Of a stretch of DNA of 64,000 nt, positions 1 through 11,810 are shown piece after piece. A program made the translations under genes and the position numbers. Where the stretch lies: NCBI RefSeq assembly GCF_014839805.1, contig NC_051119.1, positions 1,304,743 through 1,368,742 of the forward strand, in the 5' to 3' direction. Numbering within the stretch: the stretch's first letter is position 1; the number at the start of each line of letters is the position of its first letter. This DNA is from Manduca sexta. Its lineage: Eukaryota; Arthropoda; Insecta; Lepidoptera; Sphingidae. Below the pieces are notes generated by a model. That model saw only the letters and a program-made list of their open reading frames with translations, made no database searches and was not told the DNA's origin.

Positions 1-106
1 TCTCCTGACAATAACAAACACAACAAAAAAACAGTGAAATCGGTCCAGCGGTTCACGCGTGATGGCGTAACCAAGGGAAATAGGCATTCATTTTTATATA
101 TATAGA
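1..106 (-). mobile_element. Helitron-like H1, fragment cut by window edge
   Basis: The reverse complement begins with TC and a short TA run, then AAAAATGAATGCC and the CACGCGTGAACCGCTGG block shared with 2902-3140, 16388-16639 and 32283-32622. The 3' CTAG end lies outside the window. The family resembles the non-autonomous Lep1-type Helitrons described in Lepidoptera, a comparison made from memory. Confidence 0.75.
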
Positions 107-404
107 TGACATATCCTTCAAAAGCAGATACATATTCGTACCGTTTTAAAGGCTATAATATAAACCTACGTATATTATGTCCAGAGAGCGCTAAATATAC
201 AATACCACATGTTGACAGATGACAAGGCACGCGCTTGCGTAACGACAGGGCGTGACGAAGAAAGTGGCGAGACGATGAGGGGTACCGACGACGACAAATA
301 TTTCACAAATTATACGTTCGCGGCTTTGCGAAAGTTTAACAGATGAGATCTATCTGGGATGGAGAATAACTTGTGTTAATCATTCCATTAAGTACCCAGG
401 AATT
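107..404. other. Unique AT-rich sequence
   Basis: I see no gene or repeat here. Confidence 0.4.
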
Positions 405-812
405 TTTTTTTATTCCTTTGAATGACGAGACGAACTAGCCGTTAGATATTCCACCTTGAGTACAGAAGCAGGCTCTCGGGTATTTACAAATATCAATAAT
501 AAATTAGACAAATGCAATGATTGTCGTTTTTCCTTCGAATGACGAGACGAGCTAGCCGTTCGCCTGACGGTAAGCGATACGACCATAAACAGTAGAAACA
601 CCATCCAACACTTTGAATTACAAAGTATTGTTTGGTATTCCACTGCGCTCGCCATCCTGAGACATGAGATGTTAAGATTATGTTTAGTAGTTACACTGGC
701 TACAATGTCTTTCAAACCGAAGTATGTAATAGTGACTATACACTGCATTATGGCAGCAGAAATAGATATTGCGGTGGTACCCAGGCGGACTCCCACATAT
801 AAAAGACCTACC
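405..812 (-). mobile_element. Repeat D (CR1/Zenon-like LINE 3' part) with an internal insertion
   Basis: A reverse-strand copy with CGCTCGCCATCCTGAGAC, ATTACAAAGTATTGTTTGG and the 3' end GGCTAGCTCGTCTCGTCATT. A stretch at about 448-530 (TTCCACCTTGAGTACAG to GCAATGATTGTC) interrupts it. The terminal LINE sequence, about 29 bp, occurs on both sides (418-447 and 530-560). The resemblance to Bombyx CR1/Zenon tails is from memory. The 137-codon reverse open frame is a LINE remnant or chance. Confidence 0.7.
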
Positions 813-884
813 ACATAAATCACCGAAAAGAGTGACTATGGCACAGAAGGCGAAGAGTGAAAATTTTAATACTAAACTAAAAGG

Positions 885-1035
885 GAACCCGAGATAACAT
901 ATAGGTAATAATATACATAAATGCGATCTGAAAACCGTTCTAACGGTAATTATATATTACAATAATTGAGGAAGGGAAACCGTCAGGAATCGGATTACAT
1001 GGACCCTTTGCTACTGCTGTGGAATATTGTTTATT
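885..1035 (+). repeat. Repeat E, 5' part only, degenerate
   Basis: The blocks GTCAGGAATCGGATTACATG and GACCCTTTGCTACTGC match the 5' part of repeat E near 11820-11870 and the fragment at 1880-2040. The later GGACTTGCGGGTG part is missing. Confidence 0.5.
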
Positions 1036-1141
1036 ATATGTACAGTCTGTATTCATTCAAGAGACTTATTCACATAGTAGTATGATTGCAAGTAACTAAG
1101 AAAAATATACGCAAAAAAGATTGAGAAATAATGGAGTATAA

Positions 1142-1174
1142 ACCTAAACCTCAACCTAACCTAACCTAAACCTC
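1142..1174 (+). repeat. Short telomere-like CCTAA cluster
   Basis: CCTAACCTAACCTAA (three exact units of the insect telomere repeat complement) with flanking variants ACCTAAACC and ACCTAAACCT. Too short to be a telomere. Confidence 0.7.
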
Positions 1175-1879
1175 TAAAAAATTTAAAATGCCTTCCACCG
1201 TGTGGGTACACTTGAGCTAATTACTTTTTTGCCCTATCTTCACTATCATCATGTATAAACATACCCGTTAAATAGAATCCATTTTCCCTTCATACTTCAA
1301 ACTTGACTTAGGAAGGCGAAATCTAGGTTCTAAAATGCCTGTAAACAAATAAGTTCATTTATTTTACAGATATTTGTGAACAGTGTCGTAAACTGAAAAC
1401 CCTCCTTAAACAGGTCCCTCGGCAACTTCACACACTATAAACATATTCCTCACTTACCAACTAACTTACATTTTGATATTCGCTATATGTATCATATATC
1501 AACTCAGACAAAAAATGTACGACTTTCTCAGTTATTCAAACGTATCAACTAACAGCATGGACCAAGGATGTAAGGTCTATGCCTTTTCCATCCGACGGTA
1601 CAGAGAAAACCGCAGTTCGGCCGCGGTTGCGTCACAATTTCACCAGCAACGCGCTAACCAGCCACTCGCCACTGTTTAGACGCGAAGAAAGTTTGGAAAA
1701 CCTTTCGTCACTCACAGGCTACTAACAAATTTTCAAAAGACTGATTAGAACGACCAGATCCTCACCTATTGAAGCAATATTTCAATAATTTAGATGCAAT
1801 GATCAATCTACGTGTTTCATTTAGATTCTACGCATCGCTTCAAAATTTCAGTCAAAGGACATTCTAGCTAGTGCAATCA

Positions 1880-2045
1880 CGGGATATAACAACACCTAAA
1901 GGAGAATGAGGGCTTCAAAAATATAGGTACTAATATGCATAAACGTGGTGTGCAATTCTTTCTATTGATAATTAGATTCTACATAAAAGGAAGTCAGCAG
2001 GAATCGATTTATATGGACTCTTCGCCATTGCGCTTCAAAGCTATC
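1880..2045 (+). repeat. Repeat E, 5' part only, degenerate
   Basis: It matches 885-1035 in order (TACTAATATGCATAAACG, then AGCAGGAATCGATTTATATG). Overlapping open frames of 112 and 88 codons start inside it and look incidental. Confidence 0.5.
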
Positions 2046-2901
2046 ACTCTTGTACTGTTTACGAGTGGCCGCTACCATCGCTCGTCATTCAAACGTAAAT
2101 ATGTTACGCGCCGCTATCCTAGCCGAAGACATCGGGCGTTTCCGGAAGTATTCGGCTGCGCAGGCAGGCTGGCAGAAGAGAAGATATGTCACGCGGCGAC
2201 TATTCTATTATCCTCTCTGGTTGCACGTAGTCAAAAAATGTCTAAAATTGTATTCTGTTATTATTTTTGCTAATATAATGTTTACTGTAAAAAGAGCGCT
2301 TAACAAATACTTGTAAATTATCAACGACAGTCGCGCGCAGTAATTTTGTCGCGTATTACGTGTTCACGTAAATTACCTTTCTCCATTTACCGATGTTTCT
2401 TGATCGGTAATCGGTGATATCATGCCGGTAGCGGGTAATTTGAACAATCATTTTTACTATTTCGTTTTAATTTTAATAAAAACTATAATAAATTACTGCA
2501 AAAAGTTTAAAAGGATTTTTTTTTACAAGGAATCGCTTCGTTTCGATATATTGGGATATTAATTAGACACTATATTGTGTAAATATACAGGGTCATTTTG
2601 ACATTGCGTTACTAAATAAAACCGCGCAATTATATTCTTGAAAATAACACTTTACAATAAGTTACTCGGACCGTAGATGTAAAATAAATTAGTGTAAATT
2701 TCAAACAAAATATCAATAAAAAGTAGTTTTAATTTTACACGCCCTAATTCCACTACTACTTTAAAAGAACTCGGGCAATAACATCACACTTTCAGTTAGT
2801 AACACACTCACGCACACGTCATATTCGCACTAAATTACAAAATGATAAAACAGAAAAGTAAAACTAGGATTTTTGGTAAAAATATTTATTATTTATAGAT
2901 G
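2046..2901. other. Unique sequence
   Basis: A GC-richer patch lies at about 2095-2225 with overlapping 112- and 88-codon open frames that show no domain. The rest is AT-rich and without recognisable content. Confidence 0.3.
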
Positions 2902-3140
2902 ACTAGCTGACCTGACAGACGTTGTCCTGTATTAAATTTCTGTCAATCGCTGAAATTAACTTTTCTTAAATTTTCTAACGTTACGCGAAATTTTTTGATT
3001 TTTTTCTTTCATAAGATCCTTCTCCTGACAATAACTAACACAACAAAAAATAAATAGTGAAATCGGTCCAGCCGTTCACGCGTGATGGCGTGACCAAGGG
3101 AAATAGGGATTCATTTTTATATATATATAAATAATATAGA
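2902..3140 (-). mobile_element. Helitron-like H1
   Basis: A near-complete reverse-strand copy. Its 3' end reads GACAACGTCTGTCAGGTCAG then CTAG, with GACA and TGTC able to pair as a small hairpin. Its 5' end is TA-rich. No coding capacity. Confidence 0.8.
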
Positions 3141-3844
3141 TTTGTGGCACTATGTTAACATAAGTAAAGACGAGTATGTGGTTTCATTTATTAACGCAAT
3201 ATCAACATGAAATTGTACACATATTTTTTATTGGTACAAGTGACTCTGATGTTAAGCGGCTTCGGGTCCAAATAAAGTTCCGACTGACGAGAGATCATTA
3301 CTCCAATTGACAAAAAGACAGCACGTTTGAAAGACTGGCAGAAAGATATACCATAAACTCATTCATCCATTAATAAAGTCGATAATTGAATGACACATCT
3401 CTTAATTGTTACGCCCTATCTACAATTAAAATCTGGTTCACTGAAGTCCAAATGTCTGTTTATTGCCAACCCGCACGAGACCAGCGTGGTAGACTAAGAC
3501 CTAAACCATCTGTGAAGGAGACCTGTGTCATATAGAACTGATAACTGTATTATGTAATGTAAAAGTTCCGGCATCCGGACCCAAAATTTTTTTGGCCACA
3601 AAAAGTCGTATACCTGTCGCATTACGCCCACGGTATCCTTTGACGGAAGCCATAAAAAGTTATAGATAAATAAATTAACATGTAAAAAATATTCGGAGAT
3701 GTAGGCGCGCTGGCCAGGTGTGGACTGCGCCCATACATTAGAAAGTTTTTTTACGTAAGATTCTAATGTCCTTTAAGTATGTTTGAATTGATAACACGGA
3801 TGTATAGGCTACATTAGATAATACTGATTTTAATGGCTTATAAT

Positions 3845-4133
3845 AATGTAATAATATCAGCCCTATATTTATACTGTCCCACTGTTGGGCACGGGCCTCC
3901 TCTACTACTGAGTTATTAGCCCTTAGTCCACCACGCTGTAGTGCGGATTGGTAGACTTCACACACCCTCAAAGTTCCTATAGAGAACTTCTCAGGTATGC
4001 AGGTTTCCTCACGATGTTTTCCCTCACAGTTAAAGCAAGTGATAATTCACAAAGAATACACACATAATTTGAACCTGCGGACATTCGTCTCGGCAGTCCG
4101 TTCCACAACCAACAAGGCTATCGCCGCTCTTCT
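3845..4133 (-). mobile_element. SINE-B, near full-length
   Basis: On the reverse strand it runs from AGCGGCGATAGCCTTG through CCGCAGGTTCAAAT (B box), GTGAGGAAACCTGCATACC and GGTGGACTAAGGGC to a (TTA)-type tail. It lacks part of the region after the B box. The 3' part resembles RTE-type LINE ends, so mobilisation by an RTE is inferred. Confidence 0.8.
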
Positions 4134-4262
4134 ATCGCTATCTTAAATGGCTTGGTCCCTCATATATTGGAACGGAGATTTGAGACCTTCTTTTGCCTAC
4201 CTCGTCTAAAATATGAGAAAATATTAACATGTTAACAAATAATTTATTATTTAGATCTCAAG

Positions 4263-4557
4263 TGTTTCGTAAATGTAATAATAATAACACTAACCCTGTA
4301 TTATATACAGCCCACTGCTGGGCACGGCTATCATCTTTTACTGAGGGGAGTTAGGCCTTAGTCCACCATGTTGGAATAGTGTTAGCAGCCCTCAAATACC
4401 TTCGAAATACTTATGGAGAATTCTCAGGTATGTGAGTTTCCTCATGTTGTTTCCTTCGTAAAGCGAGATATAATTGACAATCAATACACATGTTATCAAA
4501 AACTCAAAGGTGTGTGCTAGATTGTTCCCAACTAACCTATATCCGCTTCATCGTAGC
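4263..4557 (-). mobile_element. SINE-B, degenerate
   Basis: CCCTGTATTATATACAGCCC, GGCCTTAGTCCACCATG and TTCTCAGGTATGTGAGTTTC follow the SINE-B order with many changes. It lies about 130 bp from the copy at 3845, in the same orientation. Confidence 0.65.
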
Positions 4558-4889
4558 AAAGAATTTTAAAATTGATATCATGGAACTTAAAGGATTAAAA
4601 TTGAAATTTCTCCGAAAGACTACAAACTTATTATAAAGTCGAAGTTTCTTGAACGTTAATTAGATTTATTTGGTTTATGAACAGTAATTAACATAATTGT
4701 AAAACGATTGTAACGGAATGAAATTATCGATTAGTCACCTATTCTAAAAAATAGACAATTACGTAAATACCTAACGTTCCAGAAATCAGAGGAACTTTTA
4801 AAATTATTTTAGAATTCAAGTGAATATCAACCTTATTACACAATAATCTGCACGTGAATCATAAACGATTAATGCAACATTAATAAATG

Positions 4890-5149
4890 ACCGATTAGCT
4901 CACTCCGGCCCTGGCTCCCAAGTGATAGTTAAGTTCCGATCAAGTCAAGAGTGGCGTCTCAAGTTAGTCTCACCGCGCGGCGCACTGCGGCCACACGCAG
5001 AATTAAGTTCAAGTTGTAACTTAGTGATGAAACATTTTTGATTGACAGAAAATGTGATTCAGTCGACGAACGCATTTTTTATTTTTTTTTCTTTGGATAT
5101 TTGAAATTCGAAAGTGGAATTATTGGAACGTCGACGTGAATTTTTTAAG
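4890..5149 (+). promoter_or_regulatory. Candidate promoter and non-coding first exon
   Basis: A GC-richer island (about 4905-5005, with CACCGCGCGGCGCACTGCGG) is free of recognised repeats. It is followed by an initiator-like TCAGT at 5059 and a donor-like AAG/GTATGG at 5149/5150. This is the layout of a 5' leader exon. It could belong to the gene at 62577 or to another gene. No coding frame. Weak evidence. Confidence 0.2.
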
Positions 5150-6368
5150 GTATGGTTTTTTATTCACAAATATTTTTTAATATTATTTTTTTTAATAAAT
5201 TAAAATACAATGTTTTTAATTTTATTCATGCCAGTCTCAATAAATGAAATCTTATTTCCAAAAATATCTTACCCCGGTTAAATTACTTCGTGCGTTTGAT
5301 CTTCATTTTCTTATCCCAGAGTTATTTGTGCATGATAATCATTAAATTCTAGGTGTTGGTTTTATTAGAAGAAAGCAAATTAATATAATACGAACTACCA
5401 ATTTCGCCGTTTATTTACTATTTTATACAAAATATGACTAATTCTCGCGGCAAAACTTTTGCGCGTAAAATATAATGCTATAAGACGCACCGCTAACTAT
5501 GCAATGTGAACTAACGCTAAGATTTTTAATACTTCTTGCATTAGTCTTTAGTTGTTTAATTTTTTTCAGGAAATTTCTACCTGATATAGTCTCTAAACTG
5601 TCATTTATATATACCTTACCCAATGTATGAAAATGTACCAAATTGTCCACATCAACTTCGTGTACTAATCCTTCTTCAATTTGGAGTTGGCGCAACACAT
5701 ATTCACGCATATAGCAGAACGGATATAGTTTTTTTTCGATACGTCTGCCTGACGTTACCAATTTTAAAAAATCTCAAGCAATCGTATTCCAAACCTCACA
5801 CGTGTTATCCGTCCAGAAATTAAACTCAGCACTAACCAATCAACTATATTCGCTATCACTAAACAAAGAAAAAATAATTTAGGATTAACAATAGATAACA
5901 AATGCATATAAAAATATACAATTTCATAAGAAACAGAATTATTGTTTTTTCTTCACATTTATAGAGCATTTTGAAAGTAGAACGAAAAGAAATTCTATTT
6001 TCAAAAACACACTTAATATAGGCTCAGGTTGACGATCACCCGTTACGCGGGGTTGCTTGACAACACGGAATGACGCGCGTCATTGGTACATCCATGTTCC
6101 CGTTATAAAATTATAAGCATTATGCCGAAGTATAATAATTATGATATTAATCGCACGGAAGCGGAGATGTAGTAATATTTATCGCGAAAATATGACGATA
6201 AAATTATGACAGGCGAATATCAATTAGATATACTAGTGCAGTCACTGTTTCATGCGATATTGACCAAATTTTTAAACTTTATTTATTACCATAATGGACT
6301 TTGTATATTCGTATGTTTCTAGTATAAGAAACTAATATCTTTTACGTCCATATTTGGTTTCATTTAGA
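5150..6368. other. Unique sequence
   Basis: A 107-codon reverse open frame (5438-5761) shows no motif, signal or splice support. Nothing else is recognised. Confidence 0.3.
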
Positions 6369-6483
6369 CTGGCATAATTATGTCAACTGGCAAGGGATAA
6401 TCATCTCTCGTAAACCTAACCAGTCTGGACGCAACTCCGCTTCCCATCAGATGCAGTAAAGGCACTTTGGTATACATAAAAAC
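6369..6483 (+). mobile_element. Repeat C, 3' fragment
   Basis: TGGCATAATTATGTCAACTGG and CCCATCAGATGCAGTAAAGG match the 3' half of the copy at 15412-15660. Confidence 0.55.
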
Positions 6484-7299
6484 CCGTTCATAACTACAAT
6501 TTTGAGATACATTTAAAATGTTCAATCCGTCGTCAGGAACATCGCTGTGTTCGTAAAAAAAAAATCGTAACCACAATATTAAGCCGCATTTCACCGGTCA
6601 GTCCACCGTCAGTCTGAATGGTCGTGTTTGATTACATAACGCCATTCATCTCGCGCACTTTCACTCGGTTCAAGGGCGTAAGGCCGGCCGCAGAAGAACA
6701 CTTTCCAATTTAACACCTGTTTGCTAAGAATTTATGATTATGCAAAAACATAAAGAATGAGCAAGGCGTTTCGCTGTTTAGAGTTATTTGATATTTATGT
6801 AAACATCTTTTTTATTTTACTTGAGAAAGATGGTCCAATCCAAAATACAATGATTTTTGATTAATTGTCGTTAAATACAAATATATTTTGATCTAATTGG
6901 TTAAGTAAGGCTAGCAAATTTCTATAAATTATTAAGTAAAAAAAAATCACAGTTCTGTCTGCTTATAATACGGTTCTAGAAATAAGCCAAGCCACCATAC
7001 ATAATTTAATTTGATATTAGTAAAAAAAACAGAACAAGATCATTAGTTTAAAAAATCACGTTCTACATCCAAACTAACTTCATAAAATATTTAAAAAATA
7101 TATATATATATCGCGCACAATTATCCATTATTATATGATGAAAACTATAATTGCAGCAGCAACTACTAGTTTCTCAATTATTTCTAGTAACAAGGTGTTA
7201 ACGTTTGCGCGGTGCCTAAGATAGTCCAGCTCCCTGCAGACGGACAAGCCTGATTAATAATTCTATTACAAACTGATCGCGCCATTAGGAATGCTTCCT

Positions 7300-7560
7300 C
7301 AAGGGATATTAGAAATTCCACCTTGAGTACAGAAGCAGGCTCTCGGGCATTTACAAATATCAATAATAAATTAGACAAATGCAATGATTGTCTGTTTTCC
7401 TTTGAATCATGCTGAGCTTGCCGTTCGCCTGACGGTAAGCGATACGACCGCCCGTAAACAGTAGAAACACCAACACCTTGAATTACAAAGTATTGTTTTG
7501 TATTCCACTGCGCTCGCCATCCTGTGACATGAGATGTAAAGTCTTATTAGTAAAATTTTA
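7300..7560 (-). mobile_element. Repeat D with the same adjoining segment as at 448
   Basis: The segment TTCCACCTTGAGTACAGAAG to GCAATGATTGTC (about 7316-7391) abuts a repeat D 3' end (7399-7560), as at 448-560. Here the extra segment continues further left (to about 7184) and carries a 66-codon reverse open frame of unknown origin. Confidence 0.65.
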
Positions 7561-7956
7561 TAAATGTTTCTTTAAAATTAATTATATGGTATTAGTTTTC
7601 TCAAAGAAGTATAAACACGTAAATATTCGGTAGAAAAAATAAGCCAAAATCTAACAATATGATTGATAAAATGTGCTGACCTCTCATTGTAATGGGATGA
7701 AGGCAGATGGAAGAAGTTTAAGGAATTTCTATTGATTAATTATCAGATCAAACATGGCGGGTCTCTGGTATACGAGGGTCAATTTGCATTATGCGTAGCG
7801 TAAGATTGTCTATTCCTGTCGCCAGGAATCTCTCGGGTTTGCGTTTTAACAAACTCCAAAAGAGGTTGTTGCCCAAGGAATTGTGAAAAAATTAAGTTTA
7901 AAACATTGACTTGCAAAACCACTGTTGTTGAACAGCCGGTATCGGAAAAATTATTA

Positions 7957-8130
7957 TCTTTACTATTATATAAAGTTGAAGAATTTGTTTGTTTGAACGC
8001 GCTAATTTCAGGAATTACTAATTCGAATTGAAAAAAACAAATTTAGTGTTGGATAGCATTTATCGAGAAAGCTATAGGCTATATAACATTACTATGACCA
8101 ATAGGAGCGTAGCATCAATGAAAAATGTAA
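7957..8130 (+). mobile_element. Helitron-like H5, 5' part
   Basis: It begins TCTTTACTATTATATAAAG and continues TTTGTTTGAACGCGCTAATT, shared with 17310-17478. The 3' CTAG end is missing; a SINE-A copy follows. Confidence 0.55.
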
Positions 8131-8158
8131 CAAAACCTAGTAAATAGATATTGCTACT

Positions 8159-8430
8159 CACAACATCACGCATTTATCCCCGGTGGGGTATGCAGAGGCG
8201 CAACCAAGGCCACCCACTTTTCGCCAAGTGTGTCCCTCCCATGATGTGATAGGGGGCGAGCCTATCGCCATATCGGGCACAAATTCCAGACTCTGGGCTG
8301 ATACTGAGTAGAAAAACCCAAATATCACTTTGCCCGACCCGGGATTCGAACCCAGGACCCCAGAGCGCTGTACCGCGCATGCAGTACAACTACGCCACCA
8401 AGGCAGTCGATAACGCTATTAGATAGATAG
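8159..8430 (-). mobile_element. SINE-A, full-length
   Basis: The reverse complement starts GCCTTGGTGGCGTAGTTGTA (tRNA-like A-box region) and has the B box GGTTCGAATCCCGGGTCGGG. A 14-bp flanking duplication with one mismatch (TAGATATTGCTACT at 8145, TAGATATCGCTACT at 8431) supports retrotransposition, with about 25 bp of unassigned sequence on the 5' side. A 71-codon open frame inside is not a gene. Confidence 0.85.
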
Positions 8431-8835
8431 TAGATATCGCTACTGTTTATTAGTAACCGGTTACTACTGCCTCGTCATTGAGTATAGTAGAAATCTCCCG
8501 AGATATACATATTACCGCGGTCTGTTATAACTGGTGATTTACTGGCGGTCAACTTTCCCTTAGCGCTTGTGTTTTGCATTTTAATGCTGCAGAGTAAATG
8601 AGAGCTTCAGGTGTTTAAATTTGGGTCGATTTATGCATGTGTTGTGTTTTTAATATATGAATACGTTTATGAGTATATCATCAGGCAAATAGATATAATA
8701 AACAGCTAAATAAAACAGGTTTAGATATAGTACAGTTGAATATAGTCTAATTTTGTAAGTAAACCTCATGTCTGATATGTGAGAAGGTTCTGTTAATATT
8801 CAGCTACATTTCGGCCAACTAACATATATAAACAC

Positions 8836-9118
8836 TGGTGGTAGGTCTCTCATATGTGACAGTCTCCTGGGTCGGTACCACCGCAATGTATATTTTGTCG
8901 AGCAGCAACAGTGTGTAGTCACTGTTGTGTTCCTGTTTGAAGGACATTGTAGCCAGTGTAACTACTGGACATAATAACACTTAACATCTCATGTCTGGCG
9001 AGCGCAGTGGAATACCAAACAATACTTTGTAATTCAAAGTGTTGCTGTTTATGGGCGGTCGTATCGCTTACCATCAGGCGAACGGCAAGCTCGTCTCGTC
9101 ATTAAAAGCAATAAAAAA
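8836..9118 (+). mobile_element. Repeat D, forward
   Basis: It starts GGTGGTAGGTCTCTCATATG and ends AAGCTCGTCTCGTCATT, AAAAGCAATAAAAAATA. The A-rich tail fits a LINE 3' end. Confidence 0.8.
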
Positions 9119-9753
9119 TATATTTTAAAAAAAATTCGATCAAAATCTTTACCGTATTCGAATCAAACGTTTTATATCTGTATTCACCCAAAAGAAATCG
9201 CACTGGTTTTTGAATTTCAGTTCTGTTCAGATTGTTTTTATATGTTCGCTCCACACAAAAGAAACTAGCAACTTCTCTAACCTAATCCACTTCAAACAGC
9301 TTCATGACATCACAGTCTGGTTAGCAAGTGTGTGTCGCGCACTCAACGGACCACTTTCGCTTCAAAAGCGGTAAACTTACCGAACGCTTAATTTAAACCC
9401 GGAACATATTTCAAATATTTGTCAATAGAGCCGTGCTGTAGACATATTTGACTGCAGAAAGGGCTACAGTGTCACAGAAAAACATTTCGACAGGTGTAAA
9501 GGTTGATTAAGGCGTCATTTTTTACGATACTAAAATTCATACATATTTAAAATTTGCATATTTTCTATGTTTTTTAACCTAGTTAAATTTTTTCAAATAA
9601 ATTGTCGTTCACCTAATTTTTTTTTTCAAATAATATGTTGGTTAAGTCAATTAGCCCTGTCGATTTTAAATTACAGGAGGATGATTTTCTGAGATCAAAG
9701 ATTCTTTCCTTATTCCTATTGCTTTCTCTTAAATGCAGCTATGATTTTTATGT

Positions 9754-9865
9754 TTTTAATCGACTTAAAAAAGGTGAAGGTTACCAATTCGACGTGTAAT
9801 TTTTTATATATTTATTGCCTCAGAGCTCGGTCATTTATGAACCGATTTGCAAAAATTTTCCTACC
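9754..9865 (+). repeat. Repeat G fragment
   Basis: AATCGACTTAAAAAAGGTGA, TACCAATTCGACGTGTAA and TCATTTATGAACCGATTTGC match 35160-35256 in reverse and 27216-27260 in part. This is a common lepidopteran interspersed motif, recognised from memory. Confidence 0.5.
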
Positions 9866-10852
9866 ATTACTAATTAATCACCGTCTCCAAAATTGGTAAC
9901 CCGTATACTTGTTGTGTGAAATTTTAATGCGGTTTATATTTTTGTTAAAAAGTTGTCTTTATGGTAAGCGAATATTAACATTGGGTGATACATTATTTTT
10001 GCAACCATATTGTATAAAAAAATGCCATATATCTAATATCTCAGGGTTCTATAAAAAATATTATTTAGAATACTCAGGGTGTCTGACATTCGTAGAGTAA
10101 GACAAACATTTGTAATAACATTTTTTAAGTTTTTTTTTTTTTACTATTTATGTTCAATAATGTTTAACGTTATCCAAGCGACTTGCTTTTTAAAAAAGCC
10201 ATTAGTTTTTACGGGTAAAACTAAAATTTATATCTACCAGTTTCATTTCTAATCAAATAACCGGCCAAGTTTTGCAATGTCTTAATTATTGGTGTAAATT
10301 AAGGTCGATACATAAAACATTGAATGATTTCATAGTTTCGTAAATGACAAAATCACGCAATATGTTACATAAAAATATTAACCTTGTTTACTTCTTAAGA
10401 CATACGATTACTTGAATTTACGTAGGTCACCGCGTCTATGGCGTCGGACTGAATACGAATTATTTTTTATCTTGAGGCTACGTTAATGTATGGCACTGGA
10501 TTGTTAATAATATCTAAGGTTCAATACAGACTTTTTCATCTTATTTCCTTTAAACATTACTACTTATGGTTACTGAAATATGTTACTTATTGACTTCTGA
10601 AAATTATGCAGGTTTCTCTTACTATATGTATGCCGATTTATCTTAGAAGGAATCGTCTATCGATATGATTTTTCAATTCGATCTAAATGCCAGCTGATTT
10701 CAGTACAAGCTTATCATTAAGAGTGCGTACGCTAACTTATATCAATACTACCGCATTGTTATAAATTTGTTTCCTAATGTTTTGCGGACGAACCTAATTT
10801 ACTGTCGAAAATTTTTAAGCTATACAACAATAAAATTGTAATAGACCGATGT
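9866..10852. other. Unique AT-rich sequence
   Basis: I see no gene or repeat here. Confidence 0.4.
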
Positions 10853-11093
10853 CTGTACATTATAGACAATAAAGAAAAAGTAATATGGACGGTATTTATC
10901 AGGGCAACAGAAATCAAAACAACAGTTTTTAGAATATTTGTTTATCTGTATGTTTGTACACGCATCACGCAAAAACTACTGCATAGAATTGAATACTGTA
11001 TTCACCAATCGATTATTCGTATTCTAACTTAAAATAATGGCTCCTATTAACAAATAAAAAAAATTCACGGGCAGAACCGCGAGCAAAAGTTGT
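10853..11093 (+). mobile_element. Helitron-like H6
   Basis: It shares the blocks GCAACAGAAATCAAAACAAC and CAAAAACTACTGCATAGAAT with 26165-26365 in the same order. It ends in ACGGGCAGAACCGCGAGC and AAAAG, like other H-type 3' ends, but without a clear CTAG. Confidence 0.55.
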
Positions 11094-11282
11094 CACTGAA
11101 ACCGATAGATATTAATCAGAGCCACCGCGCAGTGCATTGCACTATCGCGTGCGCAGCGCCAACGAGTATGTGGCACAATGGGACACGCGCAGACAATTAT
11201 ACCGACTGCTTTTACTGAAATGGGTCCTTCTAGGTATTCTGAACTGTTCTAAACAATACCTAACAAAAAAAATGTAATATGT

Positions 11283-11365
11283 AAAACTATTTTTCGGTTT
11301 TTATCGCGTTTTTTTGTAATATAATTTTTTACCTACGTTTCAAATACTGTAGCCTTCACGGTTGG
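11283..11365 (+). repeat. Repeat F, degenerate
   Basis: TTTTTATCGCGTTTTTTTG and ACTGTAGCCTTCACGGTTG match the repeat F arm at 42671. Confidence 0.45.
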
Positions 11366-11384
11366 AAGGAGGGGATAGAAAGGG

Positions 11385-11632
11385 GTTCAACAAATATAAA
11401 CCCACGCCTTTTATCCTCGAAGTGGCGGGCAGAGATGCAACTAGTGTTACCCATTTCTTGCCTTGTGTATTGCGTCCCATGATGGGAGACGAGCCTATCG
11501 CCATCAGCTACAATCCCAGACACCAGGCTGTTAGTAGGCAGTAAAATTAAATATCACTGTCAGACCCGGGATTCAAACCCGAGACCTTAGCGCGGTAGTT
11601 GTACAACAACTACACAAGACAGTCTAAAATGA
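11385..11632 (-). mobile_element. SINE-A, degenerate
   Basis: The reverse complement carries a B-box-like GGTTTGAATCCCGGGTCTG and the TAGGCTCGTCTCCCATCATG body block of 8159-8430. The overlapping open frame of 60 codons is incidental. Confidence 0.75.
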
Positions 11633-11810
11633 CTCATATCTTAAGAACATGCCATTTGAGTTATCTTTTTTTCACATAAACCCACGTGTGTTATCCTAGC
11701 AAGGTCCGGCTTACAGTATCGAAGGGTGAAATTTTTCAAAAGGTAACCCAAGGCAAAAAAATCCTTAGTTAACACATCGCGGCTAATTTAACAGAAACTA
11801 AGACTAACTT

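Noticed and set aside
5438..5761. 107-codon reverse frame as a possible gene
   Set aside because: No recognisable motif, signal peptide or splice sites; length is compatible with chance in this composition.
7184..7384. Short reverse frame as a host exon
   Set aside because: Part of the segment recurs next to repeat D at 448, so it is repeat-associated; host exon origin cannot be shown.
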